From: Arthrobacter sp. M2012083
GTDB lineage: Bacteria > Actinomycetota > Actinomycetes > Actinomycetales > Micrococcaceae
Length of the DNA stretch: 64,000 bases
NCBI RefSeq assembly: GCF_000281065.1
Contig: NZ_AKKK01000019.1
Coordinates: 1 to 64,000, forward strand
Direction of reading: 5' to 3'
Below the pieces are notes generated by a model. It ran no database searches. It was not told where the DNA came from and was given only the letters and a program-made list of their open reading frames with translations. Position 1 is the stretch's first letter. Each line of letters begins with the position of its first letter. Positions 53,677-63,056 of the stretch are shown one piece after another. The position numbers were made by a program, and so were the translations under genes.

Positions 53677-54588
53677 TCAAGGTTTGAGCCCGGTGACAAT
53701 GCGCTCGGTATTGGCGCGCATCATGTCCAAGTAGGTTGCTGCGCCGCCGTCGGGTCCTGTCAGGGATTCGGTGAAGAGCTCCGCGACCCGGACCTGTACG
53801 CCGGCCTCATTGGCGAGGACTTGCACCAGCCGGTTTGGCTGGGAGGAGTCCGCAAAAATGGTGGGGACGCCGGCGCCACGGATGGCCTCGCTAAGTTGGC
53901 GCAGGTCAGCAGCACTCGGGGCGGCCAAAGTGGTCCCCCCGGGGATGACCGCACCAACAACCTGGAAGTCGAAGCGTTTGGCAAGGTAGCCGAAAACATG
54001 GTGGTTTGTGACCAACGCCCTGCGCTCCTTGGGGATGGCAGCAAATGCGCCAGTCATTTCTATGTCCAGTTGAGTGAGCTTGTCCCGGTAGGCCGCTGCG
54101 CTGGAAGCAAGCTTGGTGGGGTCGATTCCGTCGATATCGCGTGCGGCGCCTTCGACAGCGTCCACGACGTCGATCATTGCCGCCGGGTCGGTCCAGAAAT
54201 GAGGGTCAGGCGCCCCTTTGGTGTCACCGGAACTGTAAGGCACGACGTCGATCACCTCACCTGCCACCATGACCGGTGCACCGGCTTTCGCGGCACTGTC
54301 CAGGTGTTGCTGCAGCCCTTCCTCCAGGCCGAGGCCATTGGAAACCACCAGGTCTGCGCTGCCCATGAGGGCAGCCTGTTGCGCCGATATTTCGAACGAG
54401 TGCGGATCAGCGTTGGGCTGCATGAGGGTAGTTACTTCAGCCTGGTCGCCGAGGACCTCTTTCGTGATGTCACCCAGGATGTTTGTCGTGACCACCACTT
54501 GGGGTTTCTCCGGCGTGCCGGGTTGGGAGCAACCCGACAGAACAAGCCCGGCCACCACGGTGAGGGCAAGTAGTGCCGCCCGCCTCAT
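53677..54588 (-). CDS. aztC: zinc ABC transporter substrate-binding lipoprotein
   Basis: Cluster A-I metal-binding protein of 303 aa with lipobox LSGC. Zn-ligand His residues are visible in QPNADPHSFEIS, PDPHFWTDP and VTNHHVFGYLAKRF, with an Asp in IFADSSQPNRL. The loop before the second His is short and not His-rich, as in AztC-type rather than ZnuA-type proteins. It overlaps the upstream AztD-like gene by 4 bp. It captures zinc for AztB. Confidence 0.88.
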   Translation of the reverse strand: MRRAALLALTVVAGLVLSGCSQPGTPEKPQVVVTTNILGDITKEVLGDQAEVTTLMQPNADPHSFEISAQQAALMGSADLVVSNGLGLEEGLQQHLDSAAKAGAPVMVAGEVIDVVPYSSGDTKGAPDPHFWTDPAAMIDVVDAVEGAARDIDGIDPTKLASSAAAYRDKLTQLDIEMTGAFAAIPKERRALVTNHHVFGYLAKRFDFQVVGAVIPGGTTLAAPSAADLRQLSEAIRGAGVPTIFADSSQPNRLVQVLANEAGVQVRVAELFTESLTGPDGGAATYLDMMRANTERIVTGLKP

Positions 54589-55832
54589 CGTCCGGTCTCC
54601 ACGAAATGAACCGGCTTCGTAGGCAACTCGAGGGTTCGGGCAATCCGGGCGTCATCGGCATAGTCAATTTCATGGACCACGCCCTCGGCGGGCGCATTGA
54701 CGTAAGCGCGTTGGGCATCGACGGCGAGCTGGATTTTATCGGCGAAGGCTGGATCAGCCAGTGATGCGGCCAGCAGCGGTTTCGTGCTGGCTATCCGTTC
54801 CTTGGTTGATACGTCATATACCTGAACCGTGCCATCGGTGCCGATGACCACCACGTGGTGGTCGGCGTCGTCGACTGTGGCGGCAGCGACTGCGGGCGTG
54901 GACGTCGGCAGCCATTCCCACGTGCGCTGGCGGGTGTTCAGGAGCCAGATCCCGGAATCGGTGCTGAGGCCGGCAATCGTGGGCCTGCTCTTGCGTCCGT
55001 CGAATTCGGTGGCCGGGGCAGCGACGCCCTCCGGGTAGGGAACCCTTTCGAACACCGGGGTTGACCCTTCCATGGTGGCGATTACCGCACCATCGGAGCA
55101 GCCAACCACCAATCCCACCCTGGTGGTGATAGTTCCCGCCGCTGCGGGGCAGTCGGTGGTGGCCAGTTCCTTACCGTCGACGTCAATGGCTCGCAGGCGG
55201 GCGGCATTCCCTGCATTGTCGGGTTCGGTGAGCACTGCCCCTTCGCCCAGTGGAGCGATCAAGCCTGCGTGCGGTTCGGTCTTGAAGCGAAGGGTCTCGG
55301 TAATGGTCCCGCCGGAGAGCGCCGGATTATCCAGAAGTACTGCCTCCCCGGAGTTTGGGAAGAACATCCCCGTTGTGCCGGCCGTCGACAGCAGCCCCGT
55401 GGCAATGGTGGCGGTACCTTCACCGTCAACCTTGCCAATATTCCTCGCTGCGCCCCGGTAGTAGTGGAAGTGATCCACGTGATCCCAGGTCCACGCGCCA
55501 CTGTCCACGATGTCAACACCGGTGTTGCTGGCGGCAAAGACGTAACGCCCGTCGGTGCTGACCTCAGCTGGAGACCGGACCTTCCCCAACCGGGACAATG
55601 TGCCGTTCAGGAGGTCCAGCATGGAGGTTTCGCCTTCGGCGTCGATGGCCACAAGGTGAAGCTGCGGTTCAGCGACCTCGGCCACTCCGGTGATCGTCCC
55701 GTGCCCGTCACCGGTCGACGCCGATTCGCTGGCGTCAGGCTGCGGCGCCTGCGCAGTGGACGGGTTGCCGCACCCAGCAAGAAAGAGCAGTGCCAGCGTG
55801 GCTAGTGCCACCGGTTTTGTAGGGAGGTTCAT
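54585..55832 (-). CDS. aztD: AztD-like zinc metallochaperone lipoprotein (copy 2)
   Basis: Lipoprotein of 415 aa, lipobox LAGC, with a beta-propeller-like body similar in length and layout to the product of 52400-53629 (for example DHVDHFHYYRGAARNIG and DDADHHVVVIGTDG, which contain clustered His). The two share architecture but are visibly diverged. Lies 2 bp after the permease gene and overlaps the binding protein gene by 4 bp. It probably hands zinc to the binding protein; why two are kept is unknown. Confidence 0.82.
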   Translation of the reverse strand: MNLPTKPVALATLALLFLAGCGNPSTAQAPQPDASESASTGDGHGTITGVAEVAEPQLHLVAIDAEGETSMLDLLNGTLSRLGKVRSPAEVSTDGRYVFAASNTGVDIVDSGAWTWDHVDHFHYYRGAARNIGKVDGEGTATIATGLLSTAGTTGMFFPNSGEAVLLDNPALSGGTITETLRFKTEPHAGLIAPLGEGAVLTEPDNAGNAARLRAIDVDGKELATTDCPAAAGTITTRVGLVVGCSDGAVIATMEGSTPVFERVPYPEGVAAPATEFDGRKSRPTIAGLSTDSGIWLLNTRQRTWEWLPTSTPAVAAATVDDADHHVVVIGTDGTVQVYDVSTKERIASTKPLLAASLADPAFADKIQLAVDAQRAYVNAPAEGVVHEIDYADDARIARTLELPTKPVHFVETGR

Positions 55833-55834
55833 GA

Positions 55835-56719
55835 TTACTTTCCAGTGAGGGGTACAAAGTCAGGGGCCGGTTCCGGCTCAGGAATTTTGATCGCCCGCGT
55901 GCTGCGTCCGGCGTATAGGTGCCCACTAATACCGGATAAGGCGGCCAGAGTAATGGCCGCCATGGCGATGGATGCGCCCGCAGCTGTGCCGGCGTACCAG
56001 GAACACAGCAGACCAAGAGCCACCGCCACTATCCCGAAGGCGACTGCTACGGTCATGCGGGCCGGAATACTGCGTGTCCACGGACTGGCCGCAACTGCCG
56101 GCGCGAGCAGGAGTCCCACCACCAGCAGCGACCCCACGGCCTGATAGGACGACACAACAGCAAGGGTTACCAATCCCACCAGTGCCAGCTGGGCTACCTG
56201 CGGACGGAGTCCCAATGTTTGGGCGATCCGCGTATCGAAGGCTGCGGCCACGAAATTGCGGTGGAGGATGACCGCAATCGAGATGGTGGCAGTCGCCGCC
56301 AGCAACAACCCAAGCAGGTCACCATCGTCCATGGCGAGGATGTCACCAAACAGCATGGCAGTTGCGTCCGTGGCAAAAGAGCGTGAGTGGGACACAATAA
56401 TGACCCCGAGCGACAGCATCGAAACGAAGAGCAGGCCGATGCTGGTGTCATACGACAAGCGGCCGCGGCGCTGCAAAAGGCTGATCATCGCGCTCATGAC
56501 GACGGCGCTCACCGCCCCGCCCGCTATCGCTGGGGCGCCGGCGACTGTTGCCAGGGCCACGCCTGGCAGCATCCCGTGACCGATGGCTTCGCCAAGGAAG
56601 GCCATCCCCCGGATGATGACCCAGGTGCCAACGACACCGCAGATGATCGCGACGAAGGCACCACCGACGAGGGCCCGGAGGAAGAAGTCTGCGGTAAACG
56701 GTTCAATTAGCCAATGCAC
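55835..56719 (-). CDS. aztB: zinc ABC transporter permease
   Basis: ABC-3 family membrane permease of 294 aa with about eight hydrophobic segments. Typical stretches: FLRALVGGAFVAIICGVVGT, RGMAFLGEAIGHGMLPGVAL and VVSSYQAVGSLLVVGLLLAP. It has a GTG start at 56719 with no good ribosome site. It is divergent from the ATPase gene with only 54 bp between the starts. Confidence 0.88.
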   Translation of the reverse strand: MHWLIEPFTADFFLRALVGGAFVAIICGVVGTWVIIRGMAFLGEAIGHGMLPGVALATVAGAPAIAGGAVSAVVMSAMISLLQRRGRLSYDTSIGLLFVSMLSLGVIIVSHSRSFATDATAMLFGDILAMDDGDLLGLLLAATATISIAVILHRNFVAAAFDTRIAQTLGLRPQVAQLALVGLVTLAVVSSYQAVGSLLVVGLLLAPAVAASPWTRSIPARMTVAVAFGIVAVALGLLCSWYAGTAAGASIAMAAITLAALSGISGHLYAGRSTRAIKIPEPEPAPDFVPLTGK

Positions 56720-56738
56720 TCAGTCACTGTAAAGCATA

Positions 56739-56755
56739 TTGAGATTCATTATCAA
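56739..56755. promoter_or_regulatory. Zur-like (Fur-family) box between aztB and aztA
   Basis: TTGAGATTCATTATCAA, an AT-rich imperfect palindrome (six of eight pairs symmetrical around C56747), typical in style of Fur-family zinc boxes. It sits in the 54-bp divergent start-to-start region, so one repressor dimer could shut off both directions when zinc is plentiful. Confidence 0.6.
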
Positions 56756-56773
56756 AAAGGATTAGGATCGAGT

Positions 56774-57415
56774 GTGAACTCTTCCAATTCAGCCCTGCGC
56801 GCCCGCAACCTTCACTTCAGCTTTGGCGACGCTCCAGCACTGATAGGCGTTGACCTGGACCTCGAGTGGGGCAAAGTGACCGCCATTGCCGGCCCCAATG
56901 GAGCGGGCAAATCCACACTCATCGAGATCCTTGCGGGGGTTCGTAAAGCCGCCCGCGGGACGGTAGACCGCAAGGACGACGTGGCCTTGGTAGTCCAACG
57001 TGTGACAACCCCTGACGCTCTCCCCCTCACCGTTCAGGACGTGGTGACGATGGGCACGTGGGGCGATCAGTCAGGTCGGGCACGCAAAATAGGGGCAGCG
57101 GAACGAAAAGCGCGGGTCTCGGAGGCCTTGGCCCGGGTTCAGCTCACGGAACATGCCTTATCGCCGTTCAATGCACTGTCCGGAGGCCAACGACAGCGTG
57201 CGCTACTGGCCCAAGGCATAGCCCGCCGTGCACGCATCTTCCTGCTCGATGAGCCCGCCGCCGGCCTGGATCTGGAAAGCCGCCAGCGCACACGGGCCAT
57301 GCTCGCAGCAGAAGCAGCCCGCGGTGCAGCAGTGGCCTGCGTCAGCCACGATGAAGAATCAATTGCAGCCGCGGACTACGTCGTCAAACTGATCGGCGGC
57401 CGACGGGTGAGCTAG
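56774..57415 (+). CDS. aztA: zinc ABC transporter ATP-binding protein
   Basis: Short ATPase of about 213 aa. Walker A GPNGAGKST at about residue 35, signature LSGGQRQRALLAQ, Walker B IFLLDEPAAGLD, H-loop CVSHDEE. GTG start at 56774 with AGGATCGAG upstream; the ORF upstream would cover the Zur-like box. Its stop overlaps the stop of the convergent GH32 gene (57412-57415). Powers AztB. Confidence 0.9.
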   Translation: MNSSNSALRARNLHFSFGDAPALIGVDLDLEWGKVTAIAGPNGAGKSTLIEILAGVRKAARGTVDRKDDVALVVQRVTTPDALPLTVQDVVTMGTWGDQSGRARKIGAAERKARVSEALARVQLTEHALSPFNALSGGQRQRALLAQGIARRARIFLLDEPAAGLDLESRQRTRAMLAAEAARGAAVACVSHDEESIAAADYVVKLIGGRRVS

Positions 57416-58977
57416 CTTGCGGGCTTCACTTTTCCTTCCGGCAAAAGACTCCGGGTGCTTTCAAAGATCCCAGCCATGGTCCATGCGTCAAAAGAAAGGA
57501 GCCGTGCCGAACCTTCGGTAGCGGCCAATGTCACGCGCTCGCCGCCCAGGGTCGGGTAGACACGGGCCGTGAGGGGCTTGCCGTTGGCAAAAATCTCGAC
57601 GGCGGACCGGTCCACCACCACGCGCAGGCGAACCCGACCGTCCATCATGGGAACGGGGCCGGACTTGTCCTCCACATCGACGGCAGGGTCGAGGCTGCTA
57701 CGGGTACGATCCAAGCGCAGAGTGCCGGCGGGGGTTCCATCTGCGGCCCGGCTCAGTACGATCACGGTCTCCTCGGCACCATCCGGGGACGCCAGCACTC
57801 CTAGCCGAACCTCCGCACCAAGTGCCAGCTGCATGTCCAGCTCAAGGTCCAGCTGGTTGCCGGATACACCGGTCTCGAGGGGCGTTCCAGCCCCTACCAG
57901 CACCTGCCCAGGGACGCTGACGTGGTGTCTGCGTAGCTTCTCAATTTCGGGAACCGGCGCAAACTCCAAGGTTCCATCGTTGGCCACGGTGGTGACCCGT
58001 GGCAGGCTCATGACGCCCGACCAGCCGGCTTCCACCATCGCCGCATCACTCCGGCCTTCTTGCATCCAGCCGAACATGACACGGCGGCCGGACTCATCTT
58101 CGAAAGACTGCGGTGCATAGAAGAAGCGGCCTCCGTAGTCGAGCCGGTGCAGTGCCTCCGGCTCGAAGGCATCCCCGGCGTAGCGGCCGGTCCAGTACAG
58201 CGGATGGCGGGTTTCGCCGTCGTCCCACGCGGAGAAGACCAGCACATCCGGCGCGTTGTCTGACGGGACAGAGCCCAACGAACCCTGTCCTGCGCGGAAC
58301 AGGTCAACGCATTCCCACATGGTCCCGGTCCAGTCAGTGTCCGCAGGATCGCCCTGCGAAGCATCGCCCATGCACAAGGGCCCGATGTAATCCCAGGACC
58401 GTAGATCTGAAGACTCGTACAGGAAGGCCGTGCCCCCGCGGCCGCGAATGCCCGACCCCACCAGCTGTCGCCACTTGGTGCCTTCGCGCCATACGCAATG
58501 ATCGCGGTATGCGGTGATCTCCACTCCTGCCGGTGGCGCCGCAATCACTGGATTCCCGGGGTCCTTGGTCCAGTTCTGCAAGTCCGGGGATCCTACAGCG
58601 ACGCAGGGCAGCTCCTTGCCCTCGAACCGTCCCGAGTACACCAAGGTGGGCGTGCCGCCGTCGTTCACCAATACCCCCGACCAGCAGCCATCAGCGTCCG
58701 GTCCAGCGGACGGTTCCAAGGCAACGGGCAGGTCAGTCCAAGTGACGAGGTCGGCGCTGGTGGCGTGGCCCCACTGGATGCGATGGTGGAAAGCACCCTC
58801 CGGGTTGTACTGGTAGAAGAGGTGGTACGTACCGTTCCACTGGCTAACGCCGTTGGGATCATTGAGCCAGCCGGCCGGCGACACGAAATGGAACCGCGGG
58901 CGGAGGGGGTCGGCTTCAGCACGGGTCAGCAACTCGTCCTGGGGAACGGTGGCGAGCGGGTGGGTTAGTTCAGTCAT
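57412..58977 (-). CDS. GH32 beta-fructosidase (sucrose/fructan hydrolase)
   Basis: Glycoside hydrolase family 32 enzyme of about 521 aa with no signal peptide. Nucleophile motif AGWLNDPNG at about residue 35, the acid/base Glu in MWECVDLF, and the transition-state stabiliser region YRDHCVW where RDP is usual (RDH here). The C-terminal beta-sandwich module follows (MMDGRVRLRVVVDRSAVEIF). The ATG at 58977 overlaps the upstream ATPase stop by 4 bp, so it is part of the import operon and likely acts inside the cell on imported fructo-oligosaccharides or sucrose. Confidence 0.9.
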   Translation of the reverse strand: MTELTHPLATVPQDELLTRAEADPLRPRFHFVSPAGWLNDPNGVSQWNGTYHLFYQYNPEGAFHHRIQWGHATSADLVTWTDLPVALEPSAGPDADGCWSGVLVNDGGTPTLVYSGRFEGKELPCVAVGSPDLQNWTKDPGNPVIAAPPAGVEITAYRDHCVWREGTKWRQLVGSGIRGRGGTAFLYESSDLRSWDYIGPLCMGDASQGDPADTDWTGTMWECVDLFRAGQGSLGSVPSDNAPDVLVFSAWDDGETRHPLYWTGRYAGDAFEPEALHRLDYGGRFFYAPQSFEDESGRRVMFGWMQEGRSDAAMVEAGWSGVMSLPRVTTVANDGTLEFAPVPEIEKLRRHHVSVPGQVLVGAGTPLETGVSGNQLDLELDMQLALGAEVRLGVLASPDGAEETVIVLSRAADGTPAGTLRLDRTRSSLDPAVDVEDKSGPVPMMDGRVRLRVVVDRSAVEIFANGKPLTARVYPTLGGERVTLAATEGSARLLSFDAWTMAGIFESTRSLLPEGKVKPAS

Positions 58978-60068
58978 GCGGAAGCCTCTTCCTGAGCGTT
59001 CGACGCCGGGGCGCTGGATTGGATTGGTTCGCTCGCCAAAGCATGGCCGCCGGCTGCGGCCCACGGCCGGTACAGATGGCAGCGCACCCAGTGACGGTTC
59101 GCGGGGTCACCAACTTGATGGCGCACAGGTTCTTCGGCCGAACATGGCTGGTTCGGATCGCCGTCGAACGCGCAGTGCGTTGAGGCCATGACCGCCTGCC
59201 GCAATTCGGCCCTGCGGACGGGATCGTACGTGCCGGCCCGGGCGGGGTCCGGTACGGCCGAAACCAGCAGTTGCGTGTAAGGGTGTGCAGGGTTGGAGAG
59301 CAAGTCCAGGGACTCGCCTTCCTCAACAAGTTCACCGGCGAACATGACGGCAGTCCGGTCCGCCAAGTAACGGGCGGATGCGAGGTCGTGCGTGATGTAG
59401 AGCATGGAGATGCCCTGCTCGTCGCGGAGCTTGCGCATCAGGTTCAGCACGCCGATCCGGACAGAAACATCAAGCATGGAGGTAGGTTCGTCGGCCAGGA
59501 TGACCTGCGGCTCAACGGCGAGCGCCCGGGCTATGGCTACGCGTTGGCGCTGGCCGCCGGAAAGCTCATGCGGATACGAGTTCAGCATGTCAGCCTGCAG
59601 ACCGACAGTGGTCATGAGTTCTGCAAGCCGACGCTGGGTCTCCTGCTCGGAACCGCCGCTTTTGCCATGGATCGCCAACGAGCGCCGCAGGAAATGGTCC
59701 ATCCTGTGAGCGGGGTTCAGTGAACCGAAGGGGTCTTGGAACACCATCTGCAGTTGCGAGCGAAATGCACGCGACGCTTGGAAACGATCCCGTTTGAGGA
59801 TGTCGACGCCGTCAATCAGGATGGCACCGGAGCTCGGCTTTTCGAGCCGTGCGACGCAGCGGGCCAGGGTGCTCTTGCCCGAACCGGACTCCCCTACCAG
59901 CGCCACGATTTCACCGCGGCCAATGGTGAGGTCGACGCCGTGCAGGGCACGAACGGAATCGCGGGAGAACAGCCCGCCAATGGGGAATGTCTTCCCCAGG
60001 CCGCGGATCTCGAGGGCAGGGGTGCCGGTGCTGGCCGCGGCCGGTGGGGCCATGAGTGAGTGGCTCAT
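58974..60068 (-). CDS. DppF-type ABC transporter ATP-binding protein
   Basis: ATPase of 364 aa of the Opp/Dpp type. Walker A GESGSGKST, signature LSGGQRQRVAIARALAV, Walker B ILADEPTSMLD and the C-terminal oligopeptide-transporter motif LLSNPAHPYTQLL. Overlaps its neighbours by 4 bp on both sides. Partner of the ATPase at 60065-61027. Confidence 0.92.
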   Translation of the reverse strand: MSHSLMAPPAAASTGTPALEIRGLGKTFPIGGLFSRDSVRALHGVDLTIGRGEIVALVGESGSGKSTLARCVARLEKPSSGAILIDGVDILKRDRFQASRAFRSQLQMVFQDPFGSLNPAHRMDHFLRRSLAIHGKSGGSEQETQRRLAELMTTVGLQADMLNSYPHELSGGQRQRVAIARALAVEPQVILADEPTSMLDVSVRIGVLNLMRKLRDEQGISMLYITHDLASARYLADRTAVMFAGELVEEGESLDLLSNPAHPYTQLLVSAVPDPARAGTYDPVRRAELRQAVMASTHCAFDGDPNQPCSAEEPVRHQVGDPANRHWVRCHLYRPWAAAGGHALASEPIQSSAPASNAQEEASA

Positions 60069-61027
60069 CGTGCAGCTCCTTCCAGGTTTGCTGAATCAAC
60101 CGCGGGGGGCTCGCCACCAAAGGGAGCCACGAAATGGCCGGGTGCTTCTTCGGTGAGGTCGGGGATGTTCCGGAACTTCACGCCGTCGGGCAGTCCCGTC
60201 AACGGAATGCGGGGACCGGTGAGCGGCGGAAACGCGCCCATGAGGGCCTGGGTGTAAGGGTGTCGGGGATTGGCGTAAACGTCCTGGGCTTTCGCGGTCT
60301 CCACGATCCGGCCGCCGTACATCACGGCCATGCGGTGCGAGAGTTCCACCATGAGGGACATGTCGTGCGTGATGAAGAGGACAGAGAAGCCGAGTTCACG
60401 CTGGAGGTCCTTGATTTGTGCCATGATCTCCTGCTGCACCACCACATCCAGGGCGGTAGTGGGCTCGTCGAGGATCAACAGTGACGGCTTGAGCGCCACG
60501 GCCATGGCAATCACGGCTCGCTGACGCATGCCGCCGGAGAGTTGGTGCGGATACGACTTGAGCCGTGCGGGGTCGATCCTCACGAGTTCCAGCAGTTCAC
60601 CGGCACGCCTCAGCGATTCCTTGCGGGAGTAGCCGGCGTGGGTGGTGAAGATGTCAACGATCTGTTCGCCTATGGTCAGCACCGGATTGAGCGAGTTCAT
60701 GGCCGACTGGAAGACCATCGCCACGTCCTGCCAGCGGAAGCGCCGCAGCTCTTCAGGGCTCATGGCCAGGACGTCCTTGCCACCGAAGGAGATGCTGCCG
60801 CCTGCAATCTTTGCGGGGTCCTTCAGGAGCCTCATGATTGAGTTGGCAATAGTGGACTTCCCGCAGCCGGACTCCCCCGCGAGGCCGAACACCTCACCGG
60901 TGCCAATGCTGAAGGAAACGTGGTCGACGGCGGTGGTGGAGCGGGTGTCGCCGATGTACTTGACGGTGAGGTCCTTGACGTCGAGGACTGGTTCGTGTGA
61001 GCCGAAGGAAACTTGGGAGATGGTCAT
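60065..61027 (-). CDS. DppD-type ABC transporter ATP-binding protein
   Basis: ATPase of about 320 aa. Walker A GESGCGKST, signature LSGGMRQRAVIAMAVAL, Walker B LLILDEPTTALD, and the C-terminal NPRHPYTQALMGAFP. The start is the ATG at 61027 (MTISQVSF), overlapping the permease stop by 4 bp; the frame stays open to 61180 inside the permease gene and is rejected there. Confidence 0.92.
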   Translation of the reverse strand: MTISQVSFGSHEPVLDVKDLTVKYIGDTRSTTAVDHVSFSIGTGEVFGLAGESGCGKSTIANSIMRLLKDPAKIAGGSISFGGKDVLAMSPEELRRFRWQDVAMVFQSAMNSLNPVLTIGEQIVDIFTTHAGYSRKESLRRAGELLELVRIDPARLKSYPHQLSGGMRQRAVIAMAVALKPSLLILDEPTTALDVVVQQEIMAQIKDLQRELGFSVLFITHDMSLMVELSHRMAVMYGGRIVETAKAQDVYANPRHPYTQALMGAFPPLTGPRIPLTGLPDGVKFRNIPDLTEEAPGHFVAPFGGEPPAVDSANLEGAAR

Positions 61028-61959
61028 TTGGCGGCGCTCCTTTCGGCGGTTGCAGGGGTCTTGGGTGTTTTGATCTTTCGCAACCGCGGGTTGGTTACCT
61101 CGTCCACGGCGTAGTTGATGAGGGCAAGGGCGAAGGCGACCAGCGCTATGCACACGCCTGAGGGGACGAAGACCCACCAACTGCCGGTGAGCAGGGCGCC
61201 TTCGTTACCGGCCCAGAAAAGGTTGTTGCCCCAGGAGACCGTGCTGACATCGCCCAGGCCCAGGAACTCCAAACCTGCTTGGGCGCCGATTCCGTAAATC
61301 ACGCAGGCAAGCAGGGTGCCCATGACAATCGAGGCCATGTTGGGCAGGATTTCGCGGAACATGATCCGGCCCGCCCGTTCTCCGGACACTACGGCCGCGG
61401 CCACGAAGTCCTTGGACCGGATGGACAACGCCTGTGAGCGAAGGACCCGAGCCGAGCCGGCCCACCCGGTGACCACGAGTACCAGGATCACCGTGCCCAG
61501 GCCGGGCGGAAGGAATGCGGCCAGGATGACCAGCAGCGGCAGGCCGGGCAGGAGCAGGAAAACGTTGGTGACCAGGGATAGTGCCTCGTCAATGAACTTG
61601 CCGAAATACGCCGAGGCGAGGCCCACCAGGATGCCGATAAACGTGGACGCCACACCCACGGTCAGCCCCACGAAGAGGGAACTCCGTGAGCCATGGACGG
61701 TCAGCGCGAGCACGTCCTGTCCCTTGGCGGTGGTGCCCAGCCAGTGCTCGGCTGATGGTTCCAACGAGGCCATCGCTGTGATCCTCGACGGGTCGCCGGG
61801 AAACAACACCGGCGCAAGCAGTGCCAGGGCAATGAAGATGAACATCACGGCCATGCCTGTCAGGGCCTTCTTGTTGCTGAGGAGCCCGTGGACGAAACTG
61901 CGGTTGGGTTTGCGGACGGCCGGTGTTGGAGTTGGCTGCTTCAAAAGTGCGGTTGTCAT
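61024..61959 (-). CDS. DppC-type ABC transporter permease
   Basis: Membrane permease of about 311 aa with the family motif EHWLGTTAKGQDVLALTVHG and the EAA-type loop VVSGERAGRIMFREILPNMA. The ATG at 61959 (MTTALLKQ) is 10 bp upstream of nothing but the DppB stop at 61970; longer frames upstream lie inside the DppB gene. One half of the channel. Confidence 0.9.
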   Translation of the reverse strand: MTTALLKQPTPTPAVRKPNRSFVHGLLSNKKALTGMAVMFIFIALALLAPVLFPGDPSRITAMASLEPSAEHWLGTTAKGQDVLALTVHGSRSSLFVGLTVGVASTFIGILVGLASAYFGKFIDEALSLVTNVFLLLPGLPLLVILAAFLPPGLGTVILVLVVTGWAGSARVLRSQALSIRSKDFVAAAVVSGERAGRIMFREILPNMASIVMGTLLACVIYGIGAQAGLEFLGLGDVSTVSWGNNLFWAGNEGALLTGSWWVFVPSGVCIALVAFALALINYAVDEVTNPRLRKIKTPKTPATAERSAAK

Positions 61960-61969
61960 GATCAGTCCT

Positions 61970-62947
61970 CTAGTTGCTGCGCACGCGCGGGTCGAGGCGG
62001 ACGTAGAGGATGTCCACCAGGAAATTGGCAAGCAGCACAGCGGCGGTGATGGTCAGGAACAGGCCTTGCATGAGCGGATAGTCGAGGCCTTGGACGGCAT
62101 TGAGAAGTTGGTAGCCGACGCCGGGATAAGCGAACACCACCTCCGTGAGCAGCGCACCACCCACCACGAACCCCAATCCCATGCCGAAGCTCGTCACCGA
62201 AGGGAGCATGGCATTGCGTGCGGCGTAGCGGAGCATGATGCGGCCGGGGCGGAGTCCCTTGGCTTCGGCCATGGTGATGTAGTCCTCGGAATTCGTGGCG
62301 ATCATGGTGTTTCGCATGCCCAGCATCCAACCTCCTATGGAAACCAGCACAATCGTCAGCGCGGGCAGCACAAGGTGGGCACCGACGTCGCCGATGAACT
62401 CCCAGGTGAACGCCGGCTCCAAACCGTCGGTGAACGCATGCCGGATCGGGAACCAACCCAGCACCACACCGAACAGGTACAGCGCACCCATGGCAAGCCA
62501 GAAGTACGGGAACGAGCCGATGAAAACCAGCACCGGCGGAAGCGCGGAGTCGATCGCGCCGCCACGGCGCCAAGCAGCCAGGATCCCCAGGAGGTTACCC
62601 ACGACGGCGGCAACCACCAGTGCGGTACCGCCCAGCAGGAGTGTCCAGCCGATTTGGGACGAGATGACCTCGGTGACGGGGGTGGGGAAACGGGAAATGG
62701 AAACCCCCATCTGCCCGGTAAAGATGTTGTGCAGGTAGTCGATGTATTGCTCCCAAATGGGCCGATCATCAACACCCAGCAGCTTGCGCAGGGCCTCGAT
62801 TTGTTCTGGCTGCATTCGGTCCTGGGAGCGGGCGAACATCCGGGAGACGGGGTCTCCGGGCATGAAACGCGGGAGCAGGAAATTCAGGGTGATGGATGCC
62901 CAGAAGGCGATCAGGTAGAAACCCAGTCGGCGCAGGATGAAGCGCAC
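61970..62947 (-). CDS. DppB-type ABC transporter permease
   Basis: Membrane permease of 325 aa. N-terminal helix RRLGFYLIAFWASITLNFLL with the family motif FMPGDPVSRMF, and the EAA-like loop TMAEAKGLRPGRIMLRYAAR. Follows a hairpin after the binding-protein gene. Partner of the DppC-type permease. Confidence 0.9.
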   Translation of the reverse strand: MRFILRRLGFYLIAFWASITLNFLLPRFMPGDPVSRMFARSQDRMQPEQIEALRKLLGVDDRPIWEQYIDYLHNIFTGQMGVSISRFPTPVTEVISSQIGWTLLLGGTALVVAAVVGNLLGILAAWRRGGAIDSALPPVLVFIGSFPYFWLAMGALYLFGVVLGWFPIRHAFTDGLEPAFTWEFIGDVGAHLVLPALTIVLVSIGGWMLGMRNTMIATNSEDYITMAEAKGLRPGRIMLRYAARNAMLPSVTSFGMGLGFVVGGALLTEVVFAYPGVGYQLLNAVQGLDYPLMQGLFLTITAAVLLANFLVDILYVRLDPRVRSN

Positions 62948-62984
62948 GGTTTCCCTCCATTCGGGAATTGCGGAAAGTTTTGGG

Positions 62985-63018
62985 GCACGCCCGGGCGGAG
63001 TTGGCCGCCCGGGCGTGC
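62985..63018 (-). terminator. intra-operon stem-loop after the binding-protein gene
   Basis: GCACGCCCGGGCGG (62985-62998) pairs perfectly over 14 bp with 63005-63018, with a 6-base loop. It lies between the binding-protein stop (63057) and the permease start (62947). No T-run follows on the minus strand. It likely stabilises the binding-protein mRNA or attenuates downstream genes. Confidence 0.6.
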
Positions 63019-63056
63019 GGTGCGAGGCCCGTCCGGGCCTAGGGCGGCGGTGGGGA

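Noticed and set aside
57412..57415. Overlap of the aztA and GH32 stop codons as a possible antisense device
   Set aside because: A four-base convergent overlap is common in compact genomes and gives no further evidence.
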